64,000 bases of DNA. Origin: Chaenocephalus aceratus (lineage: Eukaryota; Chordata; Actinopteri; Perciformes; Channichthyidae). The notes under the pieces are model-generated. The model did not search any database and had not been told where the DNA came from. It worked only from the letters and a program-made list of their open reading frames with translations. Location: the NCBI GenBank assembly GCA_023974075.1, contig CM043807.1, positions 2,364,623 to 2,428,622 of the forward strand, read 5' to 3'. This document shows, piece by piece, positions 35,574-46,941 of this stretch; position 1 is the first letter of the stretch; every line of letters starts with the position of its first letter. Both the position numbers and the translations under genes were made by a program.

Positions 35574-35699
35574 GACACCGAAGTGTACGGTGGCCCAACG
35601 TCCACGACACCGAAGTGTACGGTAGCCCGAAGCCACGACACCGAAGTCTGCTGGGACCAGCAGTCCACGAGACCGAAGTCTACGGGACCCCCGGTCCAC
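35574..35699. repeat. Four 31-32-bp tandem repeats
   Basis: Units start at 35574, 35606, 35637 and 35669, each opening GACACCGAAGT or GAGACCGAAGT and closing with CCAC. They lie just downstream (minus sense) of the recombinase domain. Confidence 0.85.
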
Positions 35700-35944
35700 A
35701 CCTGACTCCGCAGGATATACATTTTACACGGACACATTTGAGCAAGCCTGGGATTTGGATACCTGCGTGCAGGAGAATGGAGTCCGTTACATGTAGGTGC
35801 AGCGTGAGACGAGACATTGTTCCCTGTGGGCGGGGGCCCACGGACTAGGACAGGAATGCAGTTTGAAATCCAATACCATAATGAGACATATATACGTGTA
35901 GATGTGTTATGAACCACCACCAGTTATATGCATAGATACCATAG

Positions 35945-36190
35945 TTAGGGTCTGAGAGATCTTTGGGAAGCCAGTACGGCGCTGATGTCCGTGCGAATGT
36001 AGGTTGTGAAGGCGGAGGAGGACCACCGTCCTAGTTGTTGTAGGGATGAGGTAGAGAGACCTTCATTAGCAGCAGAGCTGGCTGCACCTATCCTGAAGGA
36101 ATGTCCCGGGTATGATATAGGTGATAGGCCGGATTTAATGAGAACTTGCTTGAGGTAGAAATTGACGGGGGCCATGACCCTGCGAACCAC
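35945..36190 (-). pseudogene. DIRS-type tyrosine recombinase (C-terminal half)
   Basis: 81-residue frame with YPGHSFRIGAASSAANEG (His-x2-Arg box) and LGRWSSSAFTTYIR (catalytic Tyr), the signature of DIRS/Crypton-type tyrosine recombinases, followed by a short tail. The N-terminal catalytic Arg region is not in this frame. It lies directly downstream of the RNase H frame, the gene order RT-RNaseH-recombinase of DIRS retroelements, which integrate via the recombinase instead of a DDE integrase. Confidence 0.78.
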
Positions 36191-37387
36191 TCTCCCTGGA
36201 AGAAACCCCCAAAACCCACGGATGGGGCGGCATCCGTGAAGAACCTCATTGAGTCAGAGGAACGCACGAGGTCATCGTAAAAGAAAGTAACTCTGTTCCA
36301 GTGGGCGAGCAGGAGGGACCAGAAACGTAGGTCTGAGCGGCAGCCTTCGTCTAAGAAAACGCAGTCATGGAGTTTGTCGACCGCTGATGCTGCGTCCAGG
36401 AGGCGGGAGATGAACGAGCGCCCCTGGGGGATGACGTGCATGGCGAAGTTGAGGTGTCCGAGAAGGGAGAGCAGCTGTTGTTTTGTGATAACTTGTTGCT
36501 CGCAGTATGACTTGGTGATGTCCCGGATGCGCTGCAATTTGTCGGAGGGGAGAGACGCCTTCATGTCTATGGAGTCGAGGATGATGCCTAAGAACTCTAA
36601 GCGTGTGTCGGGACCTAACGTTTTCTCTTTGGAGAGAGGGACACCTAACTCCTGAAGCAGTGTTTAAGCTTGGCCAGTGAGATCCCTGAGCTGTCCTGTG
36701 GTGGGTCTATGGGAGGAGTCGTCCAGTAGGTGAAGGACGGAGAGGATTCTGACGATGTTCAGCAGGATCCAGCAGAGCGCTTCCGAGAAGGAATTGAAGA
36801 GGCAGGGGCTGCTTCTGCACCCGGAGGTCAGGCGAACGGCGAAAATAGAGTTTGGACTCCCACTTAATACCGAACTAATTCCACTGAGACGGATGAATGG
36901 GGATGATTTTGAAGGCATCGGTAATGTCCGCTTTGGAGAGCCGAGCTCCGTGCCCTGTGAACTTGATCATCTTTATTGCATTATCCACAGAGGCATGGTG
37001 AAGGGAGAACTGATCTGGAGGGATGATGCTATTGACGCTGCAGAATGGGCCGGAGCGGGGAGTGGACAGATCGAAAATCAGCCTTTTATTTACGTGTGGC
37101 TATTCCGATGGGATTTGAACGGAACACTGAGAAGGGGGAGGAGCTAAAAGGGCCGATTATATATCCTTTGAGAAGTTCTTTGTCGATGAGCTGGGAAACT
37201 ATGTTGGGTTCTTTAGCGGCTGACGTTTCTTGCTACGAAAGTCACTGTGGGAGATGGGAGGAACCCCTACCCTGAAGCCTTGAGAGAGCCCTGACAGGAG
37301 ATAGTCAACACACACGGAATCTGGGTGAGTAGATAGCGCAGCTGCTAGCTGAGGGATGTTAATGGGAGTGGAGGGGTGATATTCCAA
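36088..37387 (-). pseudogene. DIRS-type RT/RNase H
   Basis: Broken minus-strand polyprotein. 37387-37199 has INIPQLAAALSTHPDSVCVD, a pre-RT block. 36918-36664 contains RLTSGCRSSPCLFNSFSEAL and VLHLLDD (RT motifs B and C, the frame breaking right after LDD). 36564-36088 has QQLLSLLGHLNFAMHVIPQG, SFISRLLD and RFFTDAAPSVGFGGFFQGEW, the RNase H core with its catalytic Asp. Multiple frameshifts. The intervening RT motif A part lies in other frames between 37200 and 36920. Confidence 0.75.
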
Positions 37388-37435
37388 AATGTTTTTTTTT
37401 TCTCCACGAGGTTTCTGGCGCAGAGCTACTGTGAC

Positions 37436-38050
37436 GGCCCGTCCACACGGTGGCGTGCGTTAAAGCTTCCAACGCTTCTGCCCATTCACTTTGAATAGGG
37501 TGACGTCACTTTTAGCAGAACTGTATTTTGGGAAGCGAAGTGGAGCGTTGCTGGCGTTGCTCGCTTCAAAAGTTGAGCAATGTTCAACTTTTGGCGCCTC
37601 GGCAGAAGCGTCAGCCAATGAAATTCCATTTACGCAAATCTGCCAGTACAAGCGCTAGCCAATCAAACCGCGTGTATGCTGGGAGAGACTACGCAGGTAA
37701 TTTCCCCATATTCCAAAAAAATTGAGGGAAAATTCATTATGGCGGTAGTGAATCACCCGGTGCTGAATGATCGGTCTCTGTTCATCTCCCGGGATACAAA
37801 CCAGAGGTGCGAGGCATGGAGGGAGGGGGCAGAGACAGTGGGTGAAACTGGTAGGTTTTTCGCCTGTTGTAGATTTTTTTTTTCTCCAGTTTACTTCGTT
37901 TTAACATTGCTATTGCTTTGTATGTCGGGGGCAAGAGATTCATGTGATTGGTTGTTGGTCACGTTGCTCGCAAAAAAAAATCCCCAAAAAAAATCCCCAA
38001 GCTTCAGACACGCCGACCGCCAACGTCAACGCACGCTGCTGTGCGGACCA
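37436..38050 (+). mobile_element. PIF/Harbinger-type MITE with MADF exon
   Basis: Ends GGCCCGTCCACAC and GTGCGGACC are imperfect inverted repeats. The interior shares long blocks with 40347-40925 (ATTCACTTTGAAT, TGACGTCAC, AGCCAATCAAACCGCGT). Both carry the start of a MADF/Myb-like domain: here MAVVNHPVLNDRSLFISRD, which then runs into a GTAGGTTTTT donor-like site. Such MADF proteins accompany Harbinger transposases. No transposase is present. Confidence 0.65.
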
Positions 38051-38161
38051 GTAGCGTAGGCAGAAATGTACTTTAGGGTGGGCCTGTAAAAATATAGGGT
38101 GGGCCAGATTTTTCTTCTGCGCATCAGAAGCTAACAACAGTCCCCGCCGGTACCGGTGGCA

Positions 38162-38175
38162 GATTACTTTTAGAA

Positions 38176-38207
<32 letters not shown>

Positions 38208-38215
38208 TCTTCTTC
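38162..38215. repeat. (TTC)n microsatellite
   Basis: TTC/CTT repeat of about 50 bp with one interruption (CTTTCTTCTTCG). Confidence 0.9.
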
Positions 38216-38398
38216 GTTTGGAATACTTTCTTTTCCATAACAGATGGGTATGTTTTGGTGAACGGGAGACACATATTTTACTGTTTTAATGGCTTATCAA
38301 GAGCACAACACAACATCTTAGTGTCATTCTGGACAGCTCTCTCATCTGCACCACACATAAAAACTCACCCAGACTGCATTCTTGTACTGTCTTAAAAC

Positions 38399-39400
38399 TA
38401 GGGCTGTCAACGATTACAATCTTTAATCAGATTAATCACATCTTAAAAATTAATTAATCATGATTAATCACCATTCGAACTATGTCCAATATATGCCATT
38501 TATTTATGTATATTGTTGTGGGAATGGAAAGATAAATGAAAGAAGGCGGATATATCCATTTAACATACAGTATCTATGTTTATTATAACATTTTTCAGCA
38601 TGTCAAAATGAAAGACAACCCACACACCTATCAATCATCAAACCGTGGGGTCTTAATTCATTACGTGTTGATTTCTATCAACGGGGGAGTACTTCAGGAA
38701 AGTCGACAGAGGGGGGGGGGGCGGCGGCTAGTGGAGTACTTCGTGACCACAGAGTGTGACCGTTGTGATCAGCTGTTTTAGCGCAGTTCTCCAGCCGGTT
38801 GGCGTAGTTTTGGCACAGTTCCGTTGTACAGACCGACGTTAACAGCAGCCCTGTCTGTGCACTCGGAGACCGACTCTGTCGTCCGGTGATCTAACCGCCT
38901 TCTGGAAAAGCTTCACAAGTACGTCGGTACGCAAATGCGCTTTGTGACACAAGTGACGGTACGCATTTCAGATTACGCACATAACCTGCGTACCATGTAC
39001 CAGAGCCATATTATTACTATTATATGGCTCTGCCCTGTACTTCAGCAAAAGTATTCTGCGTCGGGACTTCCTGCAACAACACCACGCCGTTATCAAAGAT
39101 GTTCTATTGAGAAGACGATCACTACGTGACAAAAGTTTTCAAAACCGTGGCTACTGAAATCAATCTTACTAACTGCTGTCTGTGCAATTTATTTTGCTTA
39201 CTTTAACATCATTTTTCATGGTGGGGCTAAGCCATTTCGTGGTATGGGTGTAGCCTACCCCAGCCATACCCTGGCGCTGCCACTGGTGGCACGTATGGGG
39301 CGGGCCATTATGCACATGCGTTAAATGCGTTAAATATTTTAACGCAATTAATTCAAAAAATTAATTACCCGCCGTTAACGCGATCATTTTGACAGCACTA
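38399..39400. mobile_element. hAT element, non-autonomous, 8-bp TSD
   Basis: Ends TAGGGCTGTC and GACAGCACTA, flanked by a perfect 8-bp duplication CTTAAAAC at 38391-38398 and 39401-39408. Subterminal regions are rich in TTAATCAGATTAATC/GCGTTAA, as in vertebrate hAT families beginning AGGGCTGTCAACG. The roughly 1-kb interior has no transposase. A stretch at about 39200-39290 (GGTATGGGTGTAGCCTACCC) resembles part of a further repeat. Confidence 0.88.
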
Positions 39401-39408
39401 CTTAAAAC

Positions 39409-39500
39409 CTTTCCTTGGAATATGTTATGCATTGTAAGGTGTCCTTGGGTGCTTTGAAAGGCGCCCCTAAATAGAATGAATTATCATTATTATTTATTAT
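39409..39500 (+). repeat. LINE/SINE 3' tail
   Basis: AAGGTGTCCTTGGGTGCTTT followed by GAAAGGCGCC and an ATT-rich tail, the common fish retroposon 3' end. The hAT element at 38399-39400 inserted just upstream of it. Confidence 0.6.
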
Positions 39501-39949
39501 CTGAAACGATGTAATAACTTTTTCCAGTCACTTGCCCCATGCATTCAGCAGCAGCAGGCCATTCACTTTGATGTGATCCCGTTATAAATGTCATCATTTC
39601 GACAATAAATAAATGCTACATAAACGTTATCTTCCACGTTTATCTAACCATCTCCGTTTCTACCTTTCAATATATTTTGAAAGAGAACTCTCTCTCTCTC
39701 TCTCATCTGCGTGCGGGGGCGGGGCCTCACGGACACGCTGCAGCGCTGTGCAGTGTGCACACGGTTCTGCTGGTAATGAATATTACATTTTGTGAGGAAA
39801 CTTTTCCACCAATAATTCCAATAAGTATTCACTTCAGGTTTACGAAAGTAACTGACTCAGATTACTCGTTTTTCAAATGTAACGCCCGCTGAATATACTT
39901 GATTTTTTTGTATTTCTGATTACGTAACGCCGTTACATCTATTCCGTTA

Positions 39950-40346
39950 CAACCCGATCCTGTGTGGGTGAGTGCAAACATTTTCGTTAACACTAGTACC
40001 TGACCTGAGTGCCACGGAAGTCGAAGCTCCTGTGACGGAGTCTTCCAGGGCCTGGAGGCGAGCATCGATAGCTATCATGGAGCTAGCCGGGGATTGCAGG
40101 GAGCCGGCCACGCTACTCTCCATAAGGGGTGTGTTAGTGACACTCCCGGACTGGCGAGCCTGGGAAGGGGTGGATTTTGGAGGTGGACGGGATCCTGGAG
40201 GGCACGACTTCCTGCCCTTTTTTACCTCCGCGGCTGCGGCCGCGTCCTCGCCCTGCTCTCTGGGGAGCTGACTGGAGCTGCTGCCCGGACTGGGGAGCTG
40301 TGCTGGAGACCTGATCCGAGAGCTCTCGGAGCTGCGAGAGAGTGAT
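39950..40346 (-). pseudogene. DIRS-type ORF1 (gag-like), C-terminal part
   Basis: The minus frame encodes AITLSQLRELSDQVSSTAPQ and a Ser/Pro/Gln/Arg-rich low-complexity segment with AGRGRGRSRGGKKGQE, then a more ordered IDARLQALEDSVTG. This looks like a nucleic-acid-binding gag-like protein. It continues, after removing the MITE at 40347-40925, the frame starting at 41072. Assignment to the same DIRS element as 35945-37387 is by position and orientation. Confidence 0.55.
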
Positions 40347-40741
40347 GGCCCGGTCCACACTACAGCGTCGACAGCTTCAATCTGCCCATTCACTTTGAAT
40401 GGGGGGTGACGTCACGTTGCCTCGCTTTTTCGCCGAACTGAATTGTGGGTAGCATAGCGGTCCGCCGGAGTAGCCAGCGCCAGCCAATAAATCCGTTTCG
40501 GAAATCTGACAGTTCAAGCCGTAGCCAATCAAACCGCGTCTAAGCTGGGAGAGATATCCCGCCGTTCATTGTCTATATTTCAAAAAAAGTTGGAGGAGAA
40601 ACTAATTATCGCTGTAGCAAATCACCCGGTTTTGTATGACCAGACCCTCTTCACCTACCGGGATACAACCGGAGGAACCAGGCATGGAGGGAGGGTGGCA
40701 GCGACAGTGGTTGAAACTGGTAGGTTTTCGCCTGTTTGGGG

Positions 40742-40776
<35 letters not shown>

Positions 40777-40925
40777 CTCCCATAAAATCCCCGGGGTTTT
40801 TGCTTTGTATGTCGGGGGCGGGAGATTCATGTGATTGGTTGTTGGTCGTGTTGCTTGAATTAAAATCCCCAAGCTACAGACACGCCCAGCTCCAAGCTTT
40901 TTTTGAAGCTGTAGTGTGGACGCTC
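40347..40925 (+). mobile_element. PIF/Harbinger-type MITE, second copy
   Basis: Ends GGCCCGGTCCACACTACAGC and GCTGTAGTGTGGACGC are inverted repeats. The interior is homologous to 37436-38050 and carries LEEKLIIAVANHPVLYDQTL, the first helix of a MADF/Myb-like domain, followed by a GTAGGTTTTC donor-like site. It interrupts the DIRS-type ORF1. Contains an (AT)n tract at about 40746-40773. Confidence 0.72.
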
Positions 40926-41072
40926 CGTGAGGCCTGGGGCTGTGGGGATGCCCTGCTGCAGGAGCCGGGCGATGAGGAAGTCTGCCTCTGGTGATAGGCC
41001 GCTGTGGGGAGCCGAACCGGGCTCGAAGATTTCCATACCAGGTTCGTAATCTGAATTGTCTGAGTTGGACAT
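40926..41072 (-). pseudogene. DIRS-type ORF1, N-terminal part
   Basis: Starts MSNSDNSDYEPGMEIFEPGS and continues SPEADFLIARLLQQGIP before running into the Harbinger MITE. The ATG at 41072 follows a roughly 200-bp leader (41073-41290) that may include the element's 5' terminus. Confidence 0.55.
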
Positions 41073-42516
41073 CTTGAAGCTAGTTTTTCTTGTGCTTTTT
41101 TTCTCACGAGGAGGAGTATTGTAGTACTGCTACTGCGTGTGGTCACCTGAAATGACAACTGACAGGGAGGAAGAGCAGGTATTTAAGGAATTTAGTCTGT
41201 GCAGCAATTGGCTGCTGAGGGGTGACGCCCTCGTATTTAATGAGGAAGGAAGCAATAGAGTGACGTGTAAGTGACTTGTGTTAGGTCTTCCTTATTGAAC
41301 TTGCGCTAAAGCTTTCATTTCTTGGATGTACTTGTTCATCTCAGGATGCACCGCATGGTCTTTTTTTGTCATGAGCACTGCGGTGTATTTATCTACAGTA
41401 TGGAATCTTCAAACAGAGAGAGTTTTAGCTGGCTCTGGCAGAGTTTCTGTCAGCATGATGGATTTCTCTTACAGTGTTTTAACACAATTAGTTCCCCAGC
41501 TGGTAAATGTGTTAGGGCCTAAAACTTGGGTGTCTGCATTGTTTGCTTTTAATGCCTTGTTAATGTAACAGAATATTAACAGTTCAATAAAGTCTAAGAT
41601 AAAGACTCAGTTAAAAAAGAATTGTAGGTATCAGTGTGACATTACATAAATCATATTAAGGATTACTAGTAGGCCTAATACATTTTTGTCCAAATACAAA
41701 TGATTATACAGCATAAGTGAACAAAGTGTCATGATGACTTATGCAATTATGATTTGTGGAACCAGCTTGACTGTAGCCATTTCTGTTAATGAACTTTCCA
41801 GAGTCTTATCAAGCATCAATTTCTGATGCAATAAGGTTTAAATAAGCAGCAGTACCAACGCATTGCCTCTCTCTGCCAGTACACTGACACACACTATCAG
41901 CTGAATGGAGCCTGCTAGGAGCTGGACCGTGGAGGTTATAATAGGCAGAGGGAGGGCTGGCAGGGGGCTGTGAGGGGGATGACGTGGGAGGGCTTGATGC
42001 GTCAGAAAATGGAAGAGGGAGTAAGTATGTGAGGGAGGAGTGGGGGGGAGGTAAGTCTTACAGCACTGGTTAAACAAGTTCTCCGAGTATCCTCTGATCA
42101 GACAGAGATGGTGACAGGCTCAGTGTAGGGAAAAACTGAATCTCACCACTACAGAAAGACATGTGGTTGTACTCCCCTTAAGCCCTGAGCCTGTTTTTCC
42201 AACACAGTCTCACTCCCTGATAGTCAAATAGCGACGCTTGGTCAGCATCCTTTGGCGTGCAGTTGTGACGCACCGAGTGCACTGATTACAATGTATTCCC
42301 ATCGGCGGCGGTATTTGACGCTCAGGGAAGCACCGCATCGGTCCATGTCGGCGGCAGTTAAAGGCAATGTGAGCATCCATTCCCATTGGATAACGGAGGA
42401 TTTTACACCCGTAAATAAGTATTCTCCTTACTGTCGATTGATTTTACAGTGATATCTACACTACTCATTAACTCAAAAACACCAGATTATCCTTGTTAAT
42501 TATACAACATTGATTA
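41073..42516. other. No recognisable gene
   Basis: DIRS leader up to about 41290, then unassigned AT-rich sequence. Short frames at 41322-41568 and 41838-42077 lack recognisable motifs. A polypurine stretch with GGGAGG runs at 41940-42060. Confidence 0.5.
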
Positions 42517-43138
42517 CCCCTGCGAGATGAAGTTCATGACTTTATGAGCTGTTCATGAGCACTCATGAAACATTCATGAACAACTCATTATATGTTCACT
42601 TGTCATGTTCATGAACCAAAATTCTTAAAATGCTCATGAACCATTTTAAAGAGCAGTTCATGACAGTTTTATGAACATTGTTCATTCATATAAAGTTCCT
42701 GTTTTGCTCATGACAGACTTTTATGAGCAATTTATGAACTGTTCATGATCCAGCCAATCACAAAATTGTAATTAAAACCCCAAAAAGTTTGCATGAGCAT
42801 TTCATGAACTTTTCATGACTATTAGCATTTCATGAATTTTGGATGATTGTGGCAAGTTCAGAATATTTTTGAATATTCATGAGCATTTTATGAACTTTTG
42901 ATGATCAGTGAGTGTGATGTTTTTAAAGACCTCTTGAATATTCATCTACTATTTGAACATGTCTTTCTTTTTTTAAACTTTTAATCTTAAAACAAAACAA
43001 TAGTGAATTTGAAACTGAACATCATCTGTATTTATTTTGGTGACATTCATATCATTTGATGGTTTATCTGTACTGTTTGAGAAGCAGTACGAGTAAGTAG
43101 CGCCAAGGTGGAACCTTTGGCAGGTGAGCAACCTCCTC

Positions 43139-43208
43139 AGAAGCAATCCAGACGATCAACCGGATCCTGTGTATAATTATTGCTGCTCCACTTTTCTGTT
43201 TTCTACAG
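43139..43208 (+). repeat. 70-bp direct repeat, copy 1
   Basis: Matches 44536-44605 with two mismatches, including CAGACGATCAACCGGATCCT and CACTTTTCTGTTTTCTACAG. The pair brackets about 1.33 kb containing an L2 fragment. Confidence 0.93.
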
Positions 43209-43589
43209 GTCAGTACATGATGAAAATGATCGATGTTAACTTGTGTGAATTAGATATGATGTTGGAGATGTTTAGGAGAGTGTGTCAGAAGGTTTTGAGC
43301 ATGTTTGACATAGTAACGGTATTTTAAAAATACTAAACTGTCGGCAACAATAGATGCCATTTTCGCGTGCTTCAGCCGCGTCTGGGTAAATGTGACCTGA
43401 GCGAAGGCTCGCAGGCAGGTTAACTGCTGCGCACGGGTAATATGTTTTGTTTACCTGAGTGCAGTCTTGCAGGCACATTGCCTTGTTTTTTGTTTATTAA
43501 CATTGACAGTGTATTTTTGTGATCTCCATAATATGTTATATTTGTTAAAGATAGATATATTGATAGAAAGTATTATTTGATAGCGTTAT

Positions 43590-44405
43590 GTGTTTATAGA
43601 TAACAACCTGTCCTTCACTGCAAACATAGCTGCTACAACCCGCTGCTGCAGATACACGCTTTACAACATCAGGAGGATACGTCCCCAGCTGACCCAGAAA
43701 GCGACGCAGGTTCTGGTCCAGGCTCTCGTCATCTTACGCCTAGACTACTGCAACTCCCTCCTGGCTGGTCTACCTGCATGTGCCATCCGACCTCTGCAGC
43801 TCATCCAGAATGCAGCGGCTCGTCTGGTCTTCACCTTCCTAAATTCTCCCACACCACGCCGCTCCTCCGCTCCCTTCACTGGCTTCCGGTAACTGCTAGA
43901 ATCCACTTCAAGACAATGGTACTTGCGTACCATGCTGCGAATGGATCTGGCCCTTCCTACATCCAGGACATGGTTAAACCGTACACCCCAGCACGTGCAC
44001 TCCGCTCTGTATCAACCAAACGGCTCGCTGCACCCTCGCTGCGAAGGGGACCCAAGTTCCCATCAGCAGAAACACGTGGGTTTGCTATCCTGGCTCCAAA
44101 ATGGTGGAATGAGCTCCCCACTGACATCAGGACAGCAGATAGCTTACACACCTTCCGGCGCAGACTGAAAACTCATCTCTTTCGACTCCACTTCGAGCAA
44201 TAGAATTACTAACAAAGCACTTATGGACTGGCCTACCTAAAGCCAGTTGAGTAGCACTTGAAATGTTTTTGCTCTATGAAACCTGATGGACTTATATGAT
44301 TCTGTTTTCTTCAAGTTTGTAGAAAACAGACAAACGCTGTTGGTCGAACGCACTTATTGTAAGTCGCTTTGGATAAAAGCAGCTAAATGCAAATGTAATA
44401 ATTTA
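43590..44405 (+). pseudogene. L2-clade LINE, 5'-truncated copy
   Basis: Reads FIDNNLSFTANIAATTRCCR, LDYCNSLLAGLPACAIRPLQ, then after a frame change near 43850 LLRSLHWLPVTARIHFKTMV and ILAPKWWNELPTDIRTADSL, stopping at 44203. The 3' UTR ends with GTAAGTCGCTTTGGATAAAA and a TGTAA-type tail near 44400, typical of L2 elements. Confidence 0.85.
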
Positions 44406-44535
44406 TATTGACTATGTTGAATTTCTCCTTGAGATACAGTAATTGACTGTGACAGACGGATAACTTAAATGGAGAAATTTGATGTTTGTAAAGTTCAGCT
44501 ATTTGAATGTAACTGTGTACTTTGAATTTTGAATA

Positions 44536-44605
44536 AGAAGCATTCCAGACGATCAACCGGATCCTGTGTATAATTATTGCTGCTGCACTTTTCTGTTTTC
44601 TACAG
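44536..44605 (+). repeat. 70-bp direct repeat, copy 2
   Basis: Partner of 43139-43208; see that entry. Confidence 0.93.
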
Positions 44606-45230
44606 AAATCATTTATTGTTGCTGTGGTACCCAAGCTTTTGGGATCCGTAACAACATTTTTTGTGCAGCTGAGTGTCAAGAACTGCTTCAAATAGTGATA
44701 GGATTAATTGTAGTGCTCCACCTGTATACATGTATGTTTGTTTGTTTGTTAATTTGAGTAAAGTTCCATTGTGATTGACATAATTGTTGTTTTCTATGGT
44801 TGCCAATTGACCCACAGTCATGGTTCATGAACAGTTCATGAACAGTTCATAGCCAGCCATTGAATTATATTCAGTGACTGGGTATGAACTGTTCATGAAT
44901 GGTTCATGAAGTTGTTATGAACAGTTCTTGATATGTTCTTGGTTGAAAACTGAATATCCCTACACACTCACTGAAAACTCCATTTCATGAATTGTTCATG
45001 AACCTGCCTAAAACCATATTCCATGAATTGTTCATGAACCATTCCAGCACAGGAGTTTCATGAGTAGTTCATGAACTGCCCTAGTGCCATTTAATGTTCA
45101 TGTCACTTTCATGAACAGTTCATCAACTTTGTTATGAGCTGTTTATGAGCTGTTCATGAATATGGTTCACTAATATTTCATGAACTTTTCATGACAAGTT
45201 CATGAACAGTTCACTATCATCTCACTGGGG

Positions 45231-46432
45231 CGGTTTACATGGTGTACAATGCTTTTGTGTTTTTCCTGTTCAATTGGAATGGCAGAAGACACTACACTAC
45301 CCATCATCCTCAGCTATCGTTTGAGACTACACCATGCGCTTTGCTCGACAAACCCCGTGATTAGTCCTCAAGCTCTGTGATTGGTTGACCTCCGACTGTA
45401 TTCCATATGAATTTTTTTTTTCCGTAAAAGATAAAATCATACTTTATTCAGCTAGTGCTCACATCACATAAATGCATTGTCATAAATGGTTCGCCTGCAT
45501 ACACATCTGGCTTAGTTCTTTATTTATCTACAGAGATTGGGCCTCAGAATAGACCGGAAACTATTCTTTTACCGTTCTGTTTTAATTTCAGAATAAAGTT
45601 AATAGTAATATTTTGTTTGATATAATTTTTTTAATTAATAAATAACTATAATAATAATAACTCTTTGTGTAACCACTGTAAACGTGACCGTTTTTAACCC
45701 GCACCATCTAGTGGTTAAAGCACGTTATTACACGTTTAGAGTAATTGCAATGCAGGTAGATTGTGTTGCTTTTTAATGACTGTTTTTAAATGCCTTTTTC
45801 TCAAGTCTTTAATTTTTGTAAAGCACTTTGAATTGACTTGTGTTGAAAGGTGCAATATAAATAAACTTGCCTTGCATAAGGTCTGCTGCATGTTTAGTTG
45901 AATGTGTTATATTTGATGAAAACATTAAATATTAAGAGTACATACAAAATAGAGGAAAGTAGAAGGTCAATGAGAGAAATATAGAATAGAAAATCTATAG
46001 ATACTGATAATGATATCTACAATAAAACAGTTTAGTGCTGGATGTACAAAGATATTAGGAGGATGTGCAAACAGCATTAGGCTTTATTAAACATTAAATA
46101 ATACTTTAGGTTAAGGTCTTCTTTTAAATACATGTAAGCTAAAAGCTTTGGGGGTATCTACAGATAATATTAAGCTTGACAGAGTACTTAACGTTTAATA
46201 TATTGCATGGTTTTTTTGTGACTTGACAATCCACTTTCCTGCAATGTTAACTATGTTGAATCACTTATTTAACTGACATTTACATAGGTATTGTACTCTT
46301 ATAAGATGTATGTAGAGAAGAATAAACGTGCAGAATAGACGTTAATGGTGGAGGTACACACATATTGATAGATGTTGAGGAACCTGCGACCCAAGTTTTT
46401 CATTCATTGCATACTACACCGTAGTTGTGTAT
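45231..46432. other. No gene; one retroposon tail
   Basis: AT-rich. At about 45805-45875 a plus-strand tail TTTTTGTAAAGCACTTTGAA ... GCAATATAAATAAACTTGCC marks an old LINE/SINE insertion. Nothing else recognised. Confidence 0.6.
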
Positions 46433-46438
46433 GATATG

Positions 46439-46902
46439 AGTAGTGATACAAGCGGTATCAATCTCATTAGTATGCAGAGAAAGTGACAGGTCGCCCCCCC
46501 CCGCCCCTTTTTGACCGGAAGTCCCGCCTTTTTATTTTGAAAACCGGAAGTCCCCCTTTTTATTTTATTTTGAAAACCGGAAGTCCCGTCTCGTTCGACC
46601 GGAAGTCCCGAATCGTTCGACCGGATGTACAGCCACCGCTTCCGGTTTACAAAATAAAATTAAAATAAAATTAAAAAAAAAATGAGAAAAATTAAATGCA
46701 GTTGTTTCAATCAATTAATATACATAGGATATATATCCCGCCTCCTAACCACTTCCTGTGTGGTTAATCCTGTATATAGTATTGAATGTAACTTGCAAAA
46801 CATGAAATTAATCTAAAGTAAAGCATCTAAAAAAAATGTATATTTAAACCTCTCTATTTTTGCAAACAGGACAGGAGGGGAGAAAACATATGGTGGAGGA
46901 GG

Positions 46903-46941
<39 letters not shown>

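Larger units (their letters stand above)
42517..45230. mobile_element. Element with TTCATGAA-array ends
   Basis: The left end CCCCTGCGAGATGA (42517-42530) and right end TCATCTCACTGGGG (45217-45230) are imperfect inverted repeats. The adjoining 400-450 bp at each end (42520-42960 and 44815-45215) are dense arrays of TTCATGAAC/GTTCATGA-type words. Between lie an L2 LINE fragment and a 70-bp direct repeat. No transposase was seen. The superfamily is unassigned. Confidence 0.55.
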
